From the NCBI RefSeq assembly GCF_000499385.1, contig NW_013652137.1:62001-126000 (forward strand): a stretch of DNA of 64,000 bases, written 5' to 3'. This stretch comes from Eimeria necatrix. Taxonomy: Eukaryota; Apicomplexa; Conoidasida; Eucoccidiorida; Eimeriidae. Shown here piece by piece: positions 23,552 to 35,693 of the stretch (positions are counted from its first letter, which is position 1; each line of letters starts with the position of its first letter). The notes beneath the pieces were generated by a model. That model was not told the origin of the DNA. It worked only from the letters and a program-made list of their open reading frames with translations, and made no database searches. Made by a program: the position numbers and the translations under genes.

Positions 23552-26500
23552 TTAGGCTATTACGAGTTCCTCATTGGCATCATTTGGGGCCTCCGACAAA
23601 AACGCGATTTCGGTGGCCTCTTCCACCGCCTTGATGGCGCCACGGAGCCACCGGTAAACAAACAAGCTCTCACCTGACTCGCTGCTGCTGCTTCTGCTGC
23701 TGGGGCAACTACTGCTGCTGTTACTGCCGTTGCTGCTGTGCGGGTGTTTGTCGGGTGAAGCATGAGCGCTGCTAGCGGCACTCGAGGTCTGAGGCAGCAG
23801 CTGGGAGGCAAGGTGCACCAGCTGCCGCCTTCCCCACAGTGTGCGGTCTCTAAGTCGCTGCTGCTGCTCTGGTTTCTGCTGCTGTTGCTGCTGCTGCTGC
23901 TGTTTGGGCCCCACAAACGCTAGCGCTGGTAGCCACAGGCCCGCAGCAACGAGGGACGGGAGCTCCTGAAGAGGTAGACACAAAGGATCGCAGCAAAAAA
24001 GCAATCGCGGCTCGCCTCGACGGCATTCCCGCGAGTGCCTAGCAGCTACGAGCAGGCCTTACCCCTGTAGTCCAACAGCCACTTTCCTCAGAGGCCCCTT
24101 GAGAGCCCCCAGGTGACCCCGACGCCTCTACTTGCTCCTCTTGCTGCCGCACCCTAGGCGAACAGCACTGCCCAGCCAGCGGGTCGGCAGTAAGCCGCCA
24201 GAGGCGGGACAAGACCTCGTAGGCACATAGCTCCTGCTGCTGCTGCTGCTGCTGCAGCTGCCAGGGAAGAAGGGCCTTGCAGGCCGCGCGGAGGCCCCGC
24301 AGTCCTGGGTGCTCCGGCAGGCGGACGTCCCAACAGCAACAGCAGTCCAGGGACGAAAATAAGAAAGGGTCGGAGGAAACATTGAGGAGGCGAGCAGCCA
24401 AATGTTCAGCTGTCGAACAAGGGAAACACCACGCAAAAGCTTCCAATCTGCTCCTGCTGGCACTGCCACCACTGCTGCAGTTGCTGCTCTTAATGTCGCT
24501 GCTGTTGCTGCTGCGGAGACGGCGGCGAGAGGCAGCATGCAGGTGCTTCGGGGTTTCCTCTGTGCTGCGCGGCCTAAGAGGCCGAGACACGCACCGGTCG
24601 ATCTGAACCTCGTCACAGCTGCTGCGGCTGCAGCTACTAGGGCTGGTGCTGCTGCTGCTGCTGCAAAGGTCGATGACCTCCTTCATTTGCATTTTTCTCG
24701 GCGTAGTGCTGCTGCTGCTGTTGTTGCTTCTGTTCTCACTGTTCCTTGAGGCCCCCTTCACATCGCTTGCGATTTCTTCAGCTCCCATTGCTGCCGCTAC
24801 TGCAGGCGCTGCTGCTGTTGCAGTTGCCTTATCGGGGTGCTGCTGAGACTGCGGCGAAGATTCCAGCTGCGCCCCTGCCTCCTCTGCTGCAGCTGCCACT
24901 GCCGCAGCAGCAGTGCTGTCTCTGGGATGCAGCAGCAGCAACTGTACGAAAGAAGACCCGCGAGTTGGGTGTGGGCGCAGCATCAAATCAGCAAGTGAGA
25001 CCACCTGCTGCTGCTGCGATTCACGCCGCTGGCCGGGTGAGACTGAAGCGCCCACTTGATGCTTCGCTTGGCGGCGGGAGTTTTCAAATGTGTCCTGCTG
25101 CAGCAGCAGTAGCTGCTGCAGCTGCGCTGCCGTGTTGGAGAGAAAGGCACTTAGGCGCAACCACCAGCCCAGCAGCAACAGGAGCTCCTGCCGCTGCTGC
25201 AGCAGTAACGATGGCGCTGCAAGAGACCCCAAATTAGAAAAGAAAGCGGACTCGACCAAGGCCTGAACAACAAGCAGCACAAAACACCCACTGGCTCCCC
25301 AGCTGCTCCTGCTGCTGTTGCTGTCGATGCTGCTGCAGCTGCCGCATTTTTTGCCCTTGAGGGTGGAAGGGCAGGCGGTGCCAGAGGCGGTAAGGCCAGA
25401 AGCGAATGCGGTGGGAACAGCTCGAGAGACGCATACACGCAAAAGCAGGCAAACCGCGAGACACGGGCACGGAGACAGAGAAGTGCGCGCATTTAGGAAG
25501 CGCCGTTAGAGAAAAAAGAGCAATTCAGCAGCATGCATCAGAAGCTGCAGCTGAGGTACAGCGGCAGCGCAGCCACCAGCAATAGAGGCAGCAGCAGCAA
25601 CCTCACCTTCTCCTGGTTCTCAAAGTACGCCTTAGCTAGAGCAACCTGCAGCTCAGCAGCCGACAGCACTGACGCCTGCTGCCGCAGCAGCAGCAGCGCC
25701 TCCTGCTGTTGCTGGCTCAGGGGCCACTGCTGCTGCTCCCACTCCCCTTGGAGCTCAAGGCTTTCTTGAGGCCCCTGGGCATCTGGAGACCCCTCCAGGT
25801 CTCTGTGCTGCAGCAGCGGCAGAGCTTTGGTGCGCGCGCGCCTGCCGCGTGCTGCTGGTGCAGCAGCTGCTGCAGCCGCCGCGGCGCCGCCTGCTGTTGC
25901 AGCCGCAGCTGCAGCAGCTGCGGCCGCCGAAGCCAAAAGAAGACAGTCGTGAATGTTTAACAGTTTTCTGTCACAGGCATCAGACCGTAAGGCCCTCAGA
26001 AGGCGCCAGGCCTCCTCGTCAGCCCCGCAAATGAAAGGGGGAGCAGCAGAGCTGTAGTTCCGCAGAAGCTGTTGCTGCAGATCGAAAAGCCGTTGCAGCA
26101 GCACGCGGCCCTGGGCCGCTGCTGCATCTCTGCATTTTTTGTTGCTGCTGCCGTTCCTTCTGCTGCTGCTGTTAGTGAGGGCTTCAAATAAAGGCGGGTT
26201 TGCGGCTTCGAGAAACGAGCAAAGGCAACCGTGCTGCTCCCAGAGAGGCTGTGCGCTGCTGAAAAGCTGCTGCTGCTGCTGCTGAGCCTCTCTGTCTCTC
26301 CTGCTGTCCGCTTCTTCCCGCGCCCGCAGTGCCCCCAAATCCAGCAGCTGCTGGCTCACAGCCTCCGCCTCCATGTCTGCCGCTGCTGCTGCGCATGCAG
26401 CAGCGAATGCATTTCTCGCCGCAGCCAGCTCCTGCTGGCGCCGCGAGTCCTCCCGCCCTTGACTTCGTCCCTGCATTTGTTCCGTAGGCTGCTGCTGCTG

Positions 26501-27883
26501 CTGCTGCACTGCAGCAACTGCCTGCAGGGCCGTGTTGATAAAGCAGCCGTCCTTCACCAGCTCTGCCACCACCCATTTGGCGTCGCTGCTGAGAGAGCGA
26601 CAGTCGAAGCCCTCACAAACAACACGTAGGGCTTCTGTCCCGCTGCTGTCTAAGGTGCTGCTGCCGCTTTTGCTGCTGCTGCTGTGCGGAGATGGTTCCT
26701 TCTTTAAAAAGAACAGCTGCTGCTGTTCCGCATCGAGGCTTTCCAGATCAATTACTTGCAGCTGCTGCAGCTGCTGCTGCACTTTCAAGGCCTGGCTTTC
26801 CATGCCTCTGCGTGGAACGAAGCAACGGCTGCTGCTGCTACAGGTGCTGCCGCCGCTACCAGCTGCAGCGGCCGCCGCTGTTGCTGCTTCGTTCTCTTGC
26901 CAGCAGCAAAAGGGGCACCGGTAGCGCTGTCTCTCCTTGCGCATAAGTCCGCTCAGCAGGCAGCGCCTCAGAGCCTCGATCTCTCGTCGTTGTTCTGACG
27001 CTCGCTGCTGCTGCGGCAGCTGCTTTAATGGGCTGCTAGAGCTACTGCTACAGGCCACGCGATGCTGCTGCTTCTGCTTGGAAAGGGCATGCGCGCTGTC
27101 CCCCACGGCATCTGCAGCAGCTGGAGCTGCGGAAAGGTTGCCAGGGGCCCCCGAGGCTCCCAGGCCGTGCAGCTGCAGCAGCGCCTCGCGTCTCTCTAGA
27201 CGTGAGCCATGACGAAATATGCTGCAGCCTCTGCACAAGGGACAGGTCGGAGAGGCATTGCGGCTGCTGGTGCTGCTGCCGTTGCTGCTGTTGTTGCTGT
27301 TGGCCCTACGGATGACGGCAGTGCTGCAGTGTTTTGTGCTGTCGACGCTGTTGCTCTCGCTGCTGCTGTTTGTGGTATTCGCGTGGTTCCGCCTGCTGCT
27401 GCTGCTCTTGCTGGCGCTGCTACTACTACTACTGCTGCTGCTGTCGCTGCTATCTCTCTGGCTCCGGCTGCTGCTTCTGCTGCTGATTGTGATGTTGTCG
27501 CTCCTGCTGCGTAAGCTGTTGCTGCTGGTACTGGTACTGCTGCTGCTGCTGCTGCGTGCATCAGCAGCAGCACCACCGGGCGGCTTGTCCTCTGTCTTCC
27601 CGAGGCGCCGAGAACTGCAGTGACAAAGTCTAGTTCCCCTCAGGCTATACGGGCAGTGCCGCCCAGTGATCTCAGAGGAGCCTGTAGCAGAGCTCACCTT
27701 TCGAAGCAGCCACTGTTGTTGCTGCTGCTGCCGCTGCTGCAGTTGCTGCTGCTGGTGGTGGCGCTTCCGCCTTTTATGTGGTGCAGTAGATGCATTGCTG
27801 GAGGTCGCGGGAGCTCCTAACGAGACTCGTGGGGCCACTAACCAAGGAGGGCCTCGCAGATTGTAGTGAACGCGCTCTGTCAT
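23552..27883 (-). CDS. Large homopolymer-rich protein of unknown function
   Basis: I do not recognise this protein. The likely start is the ATG at 27881-27883 (MTERVHYNLRGPPWLV). The first long exon runs to 25608 (ending AYFENQEK at an AAG|GTGAGG donor). A middle exon near 25290-25450 is uncertain. A second long exon runs from ~25215 to 24065 (ending SGCWTTG at a GTAAGG donor), and a last exon runs from ~23970 to the stop at 23552. Visible features are poly-Q, poly-A and poly-S tracts, two cysteine clusters that could be zinc-binding (CPLCRGCSIFRHG and YRCPFCCWQ), and conserved-looking stretches between the repeats (SSDAKWVVAELVKDGCF, ALRSDACDRKLLNIHDC, LFVYRWLRGAIKAVEEA). The non-repetitive islands and donor sites argue that it is a real gene. 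The exact reading of the middle exons is not settled. Confidence 0.55.
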
Positions 27884-30128
27884 TGAGCTGGGCACCAGAA
27901 ATGTGAGCGAAGAAATTTGAGGCACAGCCGCAAGCACGGGCAGGAGTAGAGGAACCCAGGGCTAGAGGAAAACAGAGACAGAGCCAATGGCAGATCAAAA
28001 AGTAGATAAAGCCAAGAAGCATATGAAATGCGGGCGGTCCAGTTGTCCTCAGGACCGAGGGAGAGACGAGCTCCAGCGCAGGGGGAGCAGCAAAGGCTGT
28101 TCCCTAGTGTACATACACTGCACGGGTGTAAATGCACTGCACAGTCCCTTGTGTTCTTCGGCAGGCCTGCGTTTCTTGGGCCTCTCAAAAGAATCTACAG
28201 AGCTGCCTACTCGCCACAAGTTACTGCAGAAGACCCTATGGGCCAAGAGACACTGCGGAAATAAGATACAAGTGCAGATTCCACAAAGGAAGCTGCACAG
28301 CGACAAGAAAATAGATAAACGCAACAAACACAGCAGCTAAACAATACCCCATCACGAAAGGATGCTCCCCGATAATCTCTGCTGGGGGCCCATGAGGGGC
28401 CCCATGGGGCCCCCAAGGGGCCCCCGTGTGTTGATCTATGGTGCGACCTTTGCTAATGGTTTGCTTCCTTCGTAGGTGACTCACAACGTAATCAAATGAC
28501 TGCAAATGACTGAGCGACAAGTGCGGACTAATTTTTAGGTTGCTACTCCATTGCAGGTGCTTGTTAAAAGCAGCTCCGGTTATTGGGCCCTGTGGTGGCA
28601 ATTGGGCCCTGTGGTGGCAATACGGACACCCCAACCAGAGTCCTGTTCCCACGAAGTCTGTTATCTTATTCGCAAGTCAAGTTTGTACTTTAATGCAATG
28701 AATTTCACGCACATGGTGATTCTATCCCCAGTTTGCCCTGTCTATACAGACTCTGCGCAACAGGAGAAATATGCTGGAGTTTCCTCAACACAAGTTTATC
28801 CAGCCTCGCCAGCTCAGTACGTATGTGCTGATAAAGCCTAAACTGTGGACTTAAACGAGCCACGGTGGTCAAGGCCATGGTTTTAAGCGGTATGGGCTGC
28901 TGCCCTGAGATGTTCTTAAGGTGGCCTCATGCAGTGGAAGGGAAATTTTCTGCATGTATAGCTCGCTGGCTGCTTCGTTTCCAAGGTGCTGCACACACAG
29001 AACATTGAGCACCTCGGGCGTACAGAACAGCCATACTGCATATGTTGCAACACCGCTACAGCGCGCCTCCGCCACAGCCCTTGCCTCCTTCCTTTTGCAT
29101 ATGTTTGTCTGCAGGTCAGACTTTGGGTTAAGTCGTCGATAGTGTGTGCACGGCCGCAACGGTGCTGTGGGCCCCGCCAGCAGGCACCAGATTGATCCAC
29201 AGTGACTGGCGTCCCTGAGTGCAGTGTGAACCACCAGTGGAGGGCTTAGTTTCATCCTTGCTGAATAACGCACGCAGTTCCATTCGCGTGGAGATACACT
29301 AGTAGATAAACGGCTACGGGGTCTCGTATGAGCTTGTTTGCAGCAGTGGGGTGTACAGCTAGCTTAGCAGGTATACCTTGTGAGTCTGAGCGATTCTTGC
29401 GCGATTAGGCACTCAGAAGGTGCATCGACAGAAGAGAAAGTCTAGAGATTACAGCAGAACTTACTGAACTCATGTCCCAATGGCTGCCTCTGCACACAGA
29501 CTGACCATATAGCCGCCTCCCACCAATAATATATCAACTTGCTCCAGCTTGCTGGAAGCCCTGGCATTTTGCCTTTCATCAGTATGCCGTCTCTGTTCTT
29601 CCCGATGCAGTTCGCCTCCTTGAGGCCACGAGTTGTCAGGGGTGACACTGGCTATTTATTCTCCGTGTTAGACGGTTAATCGTTTAGTCTTTTGATTGGA
29701 ATTTTGATTATTTGAGCTGGCTGGCTATTTAGCTTCGCTGTTGCCTAGCTGGCTATTTAGGCTGAAAACTAGGAAAGGATTCGCGTTCGTTAACTCATGT
29801 CAAACAGAACATTGACTTATATCAAAACACACACAAGGTGATGCGCGCCGCACAGAGGTAGCAGAAAAGAAGCTCTATCTTCCCCTTGTCCTCTTCAGGG
29901 CGTAGGTGAGCCTTTAGCCCATTCAGCTCGGGTATCCCCAATGGCTGCTACTACTGCTGCTGTTACTGCCGTTGCAGTGGCCGCTGCTGCGGGCGGAGCA
30001 GCGTCTATACAGTCAGAAGGACGATAGTAATGTCTTCGCTAGGGCTTCTTCTTAGCTTGCGCTGTCCCAGCAGCAAATGCCACGAAGCCGCGTCCCTTCG
30101 AGAAGCCGTCAAGGGTACCCCTGATGCG
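27884..30128. other. Intergenic, no gene recognised
   Basis: About 2.2 kb lie between the start of one minus-strand gene and the stop of the next. Open frames here are short and motif-free. The region holds a GGGGCCC-rich block (28384-28432), a 19-bp duplication (28582-28619) and imperfect GGCTATTTAG repeats near 29715-29760. Confidence 0.5.
28582..28619 (+). repeat. 19-bp perfect tandem duplication
   Basis: The unit attgggccctgtggtggca occurs twice in direct succession (28582-28600 and 28601-28619). It lies in intergenic DNA with no associated gene. Confidence 0.9.
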
Positions 30129-33100
30129 CTATTGGGGGTCCCGGGAGTGGGGCCTGCTACTCCTACCGAGCAAGGGCCTCTGGGCCTCGCTCCGTTCTCT
30201 CGACATGGTCCTTGTTTCTGTTGTGTTCGTCCTGACCTGTCTGGAGAGCTGAGCTGACGTCACCGAAGGAACTCTTTGGCGGTCCCTGTTCGTGGTCTCC
30301 CACCTGTCAAGCCCCTCTCTGACAGTCTCCCCCTGCCGAATGGCAGTACGGCCCCTGCTCGGAGCGGCGTTGGGGCGCCCTTCTAGGCTTTGAGTGCTGT
30401 TCAAAAGCTGTCCGTTGAGTGTGAATCCTCTGAGGTGTTTCTTAGAGTTGGTTTGCGTCGACTGCAGTCTCAAACTGGGTTCGCCGGTTTGCTGGGAGTT
30501 CAGAGAAGTGAGCCCTGTCCTAAGCTTTAGCACTTTCACGCTGTCGTCTCTCCCGGTGGTGTCTGTGGCCTCTCGATGCAGATGCCGCTGCTCCCTGTGT
30601 CGCCTGATGCGCTCGGCTTCTCGCTGCAGCCGGTGCAAATAGGCGTCTTTGTAAAGGTGCCGCATGCGCTTCAGACTCCTCCTTACTTTCTTCCTGAACC
30701 AGTACACAGAGGCTGCTGCTGCTACTACCAAGCAGCACAGAACCCCCCAAAGCACGAATTTGTGTTTGCCGCTGAAGGCCCATCGCTGCTTCTGCTTATC
30801 CTCTTCGTTCTCGAATGGGAGACCCAAAAACCATGCCAGCCGCTTCTGCTTGGCCTTAGTCACTCCCGCCCTCTCCAGGTTCTCCTCACTGGGCGGCAGG
30901 CCCCTCTCCACCAATTTTCTAGCCACATGGCGCACTACTTTGATCTCTTCCCACAGGTCTTTGCGCTCCGCCTCAGACATCAAAGGAGTGTTCTCAACCA
31001 GCCGCTGGTACAATGGCTCCCCAGCATCCCCTTTCAGCATAGGATGCGGAAGAGCAAGGACCCCAGGAGCTGCATTAGGGCCACCCGGGGCCCCTGGGGC
31101 CCCTGGGGCTGCTGCCACAGGATTGATGGGCGCCAGAAGTCCAGGAGGGTTGGTCAACAGGTGACCTGTCTGCAGTTCAAGGGACCCGATGCGCACTAGT
31201 GGCTGCTGCTGCTGTTGCTGCTGTTGCTGCTGTTGTTGCTGCTGCGGCTGCTGTTGAGAGGGCGTGGCCCCCGCTGTTGCGGGTGGATGTCCTGGCTGTT
31301 GCTGTTGAGGCTGCTTTTGGCCCGCCGCCAGGGCGTCAGCTATCATCTTTTGGGTCTTTAAGGAGACTCCCGCCTCTACTAGATTCTCCGGAGTTGGCTC
31401 TTTGCCCATGCTTTTCAGCTTCAGGGCTGCTGCATGGGCAACGTGCAGAGCACGTAGCAGCTTCTGCTGCTCATCAGCAGTGCGGCTTCCCGCGGTCTGT
31501 TGCACCTTTTGTAATAGCTCGGGAGGTAAACTGTCGCCCTCCACTTCCTTGTTGTTGGGGACTGGGGATGCATGCTTGGCCTTCTCGCTTTTGCCTGCTG
31601 CTGCAGCTGCAGCTGCTGCTGCTCCTGCTGCTCCTGCTGCTGCTGCCGTTGACGAGGGCGAACTTGGTGCGGCGTGTTCCGTTGCCCCTCCGTGAGTAGC
31701 CTCCGCCGCTTGTTTCTGCATTTCTTTTTCCTGCTTCTCCCTGTAACAACGGCAGCGCCCGCATCATCAGTTGCATGACAGCATGCAGAACGTCTACCGA
31801 CTTCGAGCAGCAGCAACAGCTAACACAGGTACGTGACAGCAGCAGGTGCGCCCCTTGAGCAGTAGAAACATCATGAACAACAGCAGCAGCATGAGTCGTT
31901 GTGAGTTACTTGTCAGGCTGGCATTCTTTGGCTAGCTGCTCTCTCTCTTTTCTCCTTGCCTCTTCTTTTTCCTCTGGCGTATCCCCACCAGGGCCTAATG
32001 GGTCATCTTCATCGTCCTCAGGCTTCTCTGCAAAGCCAGCAGCCAACCAGCTTGAAACCCAACCCACGGGGTGCCCTGTACCTTTGCGCATTAAAAATCG
32101 AACTGCATCAGCAGCAGCAGCAGCAGCAGTTGTGACAGCAAAAGAGACGGAAATATTCAATGGCACAACTTCTTTTGTTCATCACAGCACTACTGACTTT
32201 CACTTTCCGTGAGCCAACAAAAGCAGCGATAGCCCAGTCAAACCCAGAATTAGCATGCAGAGGCAGCGACTGCAGACTGGACAGCCACAGGAAGAAGCAG
32301 CAGCAGCAGCAGAAGATTCAGCAACAGCAACAGCAAAACTAATGAGCACGTGCAAGCGAACCTGGATTGTTGGAGTCACCACCGGAGGACTCCTCCTCGT
32401 TGCTCTCCTCTTTTTCGTTATCTTCGTCTTTGTCTTCTTCCTTGTCCTTTTCCTTGTCCTTGTCCTTGTCCTTGTCCTCGTCCTTGTCCTTGTCCTCGTC
32501 CTTGTCCTTATCTTTGCCCTTTTCGTCCTCCTCGCCTTTATCTTTATCGTTGCCTTTGCCTTCATCTTCTTCGTCGTTGCCTTTTTCTGTCTTTGCCTCT
32601 TCTTCCCCGTCCGCCTCTTCATCTTTGTCTGGGTGTGGCGCCTCCCCTGTGCCTTTGTCTTTGTGCGGGCCCTTCTGGCTGTCTTCGTGGCCGCCTTCCT
32701 CATCGGGTTCTTCTGCTTCTGTTTCCCCGTCCTTGCTGCCTATCTCATCGTGATCTGCTTCGCTTGGCTTGTGGCCGCCTGCTGCCTCATCACCATCACC
32801 TTTGCCTTCTTGCTCCGAACCGCCTCGCGCTTCTGTGACTTCCGAGGCTCCTTTTGCTGATTTTGCTTCTGCACCCTCTTCCTCTTCTCCTTCTTCGTCA
32901 GCGTCGTCGTCCTTTTGGTGGCCGCTGCCGCCTGCACTGCCCCCGCTGCTGTCTTCCGTGTCTGCTGCTTCGCCATCTTCTCCGTCCTCGCCAGTTTCTT
33001 TGGAACCCTCTGGACCCCCCTTCCCCCTTCTCCCTTTTTCATCTCCTTTGGCATCTTTTTCGGTCTCCTCATCTGCCTCTTTTTCTGTCCCTTTCTCTGC

Positions 33101-33169
33101 GTCGTCGTCGCCTTCTTCCTCCTCCTCTTCTGCCGTTTCGCTTTTTCCCGTCTCCACAAATACTGGGAC
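30129..33169 (-). CDS. Single-pass membrane protein with acidic KD/KE tract and duplicated ~65-aa module
   Basis: I do not recognise the family. Three exons join in phase: 33169-32362, 32075-31910 and 31740-30129; an upstream first exon is needed and was not firmly found. The first visible exon is extremely acidic (EEEEEEGDDD, then KDKDEDKDKD-type repeats). The last exon has Ala and Gln tracts. It also has two copies of a helical module, at about 31523-31329 (key residues PTPENLVEAGVSLKTQKMIA) and 31020-30825 (PPSEENLERAGVTKAKQKRL), each followed by variable sequence. One transmembrane helix follows (FVLWGVLCCLVVAAAASVYW), then a strongly basic tail (RKKVRRSLKRMRHLYK, RIRRHREQRHLHRE). If a signal sequence precedes the acidic exon, that exon and the modules would be luminal or extracellular and the basic tail cytosolic. 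Confidence 0.65.
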
Positions 33170-34477
33170 CTAAAAGGAACCCGCAGCAGCAGCAGCAATA
33201 GCAGTGCATGTCAATAGTTGCATCCTCAGCAGGTTGCAGCTGCAGCCCAAGGCGTGCAGTGAAACCCCATATCCTTTAGCCCTTTTCATTTGGCTTTTTC
33301 AGCCCATTCAACTTGCTGGTGTTGATGATGCTGCTGTTGCGGCTGTTGTTGCTGCTGTTGCTGTTGCTGCTGCCGATCCCGGTGCTGGCAATGCCACGAC
33401 CAACAAGGGCCAGCTCTTTTCAACCAGCGTGACAGCCCAGCATGTCACGAAGTAGCAACGACAGCAGTTACAGAAGTATCACCAGCAGCACTATAGCAGC
33501 AGCAGCATCACCCAGGGCAACAGCAGCAGCACGGTAAAAGCGGCGGTGTAATCTAACCCGTGGCCAGAGGTTCCCTCGACGGAACCTGCCTGGAATTCCC
33601 GCCTTAATAGCTTTGACGGGGTGCAGGCAAGTGCAAATTCTGCAACCGTCAGGTCGCAACATCAGTAGTACCAGCAGCACCACAAGCGCCAGCAGCAGCA
33701 GGTGACCTCTGCTTCGTCTGGAGTGTCTGTCTTTTGCCTGAGCCCTCAGAGGGTGACCTCTTGCCTTCCTGCTGCTCCACTTACAAAAAGAGCAACGGGG
33801 GCCCCCCTGGGGGTCCCCCGGAGGTGTTGAGGCCCCTTTGTGTCTCATGGGGCCCCAGGGGCCCCTTTTGCTCGTGTGAAGCCCTGGAGGCCCTGGCCGG
33901 CCATCTTCAGCTGCAAGAAGGGCCCCCGAGCGGGTAAGGGCCCCTGGGGGTCCAACGGCCCCCTGGCGGTCCCCGTGGGGGCCTGAGGAAGGAAAGAAGG
34001 GCGCCAGTTGTCAACGGGGCCCTACGACCTCTGCGCTGCAGGGCTTTGGGGACCCTGCAAGTTGGTAAAGCCCTGAGTATCTTGAAAACTTAAAAAGGGA
34101 GACCGAAAAAACCTCAATAAGACTCCTTGGGGGCTGTTTCCGGACCTGGACTCGCGTCAGGTCCATGGGCTGGTCATGGGGCCTCAAAGTAAGGTCCTGG
34201 GCATAGCTTGGGCCCGATACTCTGCGTCTTTGGCCGCAAACAAAGCCCAAGATATTGTCTTAACTCGTTTCCACTGAAGACACTGGCAATTGTAGGAGCT
34301 GGTGCAGATGCTGCTGCTGGTGCTTCTGTTGCTGCAAGCCGCCGCAGCGCCGGTTCCCGTTGGTGGCGGAGTGACTCTGCGGGCAGCTGCAGCGGCGAAT
34401 TCACTCATCTCCGTGCCGTCTTCCTCACGTCTTCCTTTTTACTTTTAATCCTTTAAAATAAAACTAATTTTTTGCAG
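33170..34477. other. Upstream region of the acidic membrane-protein gene
   Basis: A minus-strand open frame at 33848-33468 has a hydrophobic stretch (HLLLLALVVLLVLLML) that could be the missing first, signal-anchor exon of the gene at 30129-33169. No donor in the right phase was found, so it is not joined to it here. CAG-rich sequence (33310-33380) and GGGGCCC blocks (33790-34030) make up much of the rest. Confidence 0.35.
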
Positions 34478-34793
34478 TGGAAGATCCCCTTGACAATATC
34501 AAGGCACTTCAGTCCCAGGAGACTGCTGTGCTGAAAAATCTGCAGCTGCTCCTGCAGCTGCAACAGTTGCTACAGCTCAGCAGCGCTAGCAACTGCCACT
34601 GGTCTGCTTATCTCCGGTGTTGTACCCGCTAAACCTTTTCTTCTTCTCTATGCAGCGCTGCAGCTGCATTGTGCATGTTTACCGCTTCTGCTGGAGGCCT
34701 CACTCTGAGGTACGAATCCTTGGCTGTCGTCGCTAAGCTGCTGCAGAGTATACACTTCCCCTGGACTTCTTTGAAATTCCCTGTCCGCGGTTG
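34478..34793 (+). CDS. Possible 3' exons of an unidentified leucine-rich protein
   Basis: After a polypyrimidine/AG acceptor (tttttgcag ending ~34477) an open stretch encodes VEDPLDNIKALQSQETAVL followed by a leucine/glutamine-rich helix. It ends at a possible donor (ctccg|gtgttg, ~34617). A second exon from the tatgcag acceptor (~34655) stays in frame and ends with a stop near 34793 (…GGLTLRYESLAVVAKLLQ…). The heptad-like leucine spacing suggests a coiled coil. No upstream exons could be fixed and no family is recognised, so this is tentative. Confidence 0.3.
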
Positions 34794-35693
34794 ACTCAAC
34801 AATTAGCGGCAGCGGTAGCTACTGCTCGTGCTGTATGCCTGCTGTAGCGGACAGCCATCAAAAGAAGCCCATAGCACGCCAGCAGCAGCAACGGCCCCAC
34901 ATACGGCAGCAGTAACGAACTAAAGTGCAAGACAGCGCAGCAGCAAGTCAAGTTGTGTTTAGCACGCCTCCGCTCACTGGTCTGACTAACGTTCCGCAGT
35001 ACCTAACAAGTTCTGTGTAGGGTCAGCAGCTTAGAATTCTTTCGCGTATCTTTTACGTAGCTACACGGCTGCATCCCTCGTCTCAAATTTGCTTCTATCT
35101 TTTCCCCTCCTCGCTTTTGTTGTTACGCCTCCTTGCTTTAGTGCCTTTCTGTGTCTGTTATTTTCTCTGCCTGCTGCTGTTGTTTTCTCTTCTGTCCATT
35201 TCTGATTTTGCTCTACCTTTGTGTATTCCTCGGTTCGTCCCTTCGCCGTTACTCACATTTCGAAAAAATATCTAGTTCGATAGCTACTTAGCTAGCTAGC
35301 TAGCTAGCTAGCTAAACAGGTAGCTAGCGGTCAAGCGCGCAACACTGTTAAGGGAGCTCTCCGCCTGCAGGCTCTGCAGCCCCTAGTCCAACGACCCGTA
35401 GACGGGCCCGGGAGGATTTTTTGAAAAGGAAAGAAAAGGGCAGCGAGAGAACAAGATGGAGACACACGGAAGCTGACTGATGCAGGAGCAAAACAAAGGA
35501 CTAAAAGGTAGCCACAGCAAGTATAAGCACGCTGAATACGTAATAAATTCTTGTAGAATTCTCGGCAATAGGTATTGCATTTAAGAATGCGGCTACAGTG
35601 AGACGGGGGAAGAGGAAGAAACAGACAAAGAAAACCGCAGATTGGCTAGCTGTCCCGAAGCAGCTCGCCACTGCACCTAGCTTGAGTCCACAG
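34794..35693. other. Intergenic, pyrimidine-rich with GCTA repeat
   Basis: No coding sequence was recognised. The interval includes a T/C-rich stretch (35090-35240) and the GCTA repeat listed separately. Confidence 0.5.
35281..35329. repeat. (GCTA)n tetranucleotide repeat
   Basis: A run of about seven tandem GCTA (AGCT) units is centred on 35289-35314, flanked by imperfect copies. Similar GCTA clusters occur at 35693-35704 and 53413-53468. Confidence 0.9.

Noticed and set aside
24277..25237. Plus-strand leucine- and alanine-rich open frames opposite the large minus-strand gene
   Set aside because: CTG/GCT triplets stay open in most frames on both strands. The minus-strand frames have non-repeat islands and splice donors, the plus-strand ones do not.
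32255..32860. Plus-strand frame with strings of VLVLVLVL that looks like a multi-pass membrane protein
   Set aside because: It is the antisense of the acidic KD/KE repeat exon. The minus-strand acidic frame splices in phase to the next exon.
32740..33198. Basic K/R/Q-rich alternative minus-strand frame in the acidic exon
   Set aside because: It reaches a stop without a phase-compatible donor, whereas the acidic frame continues through two further phased introns.
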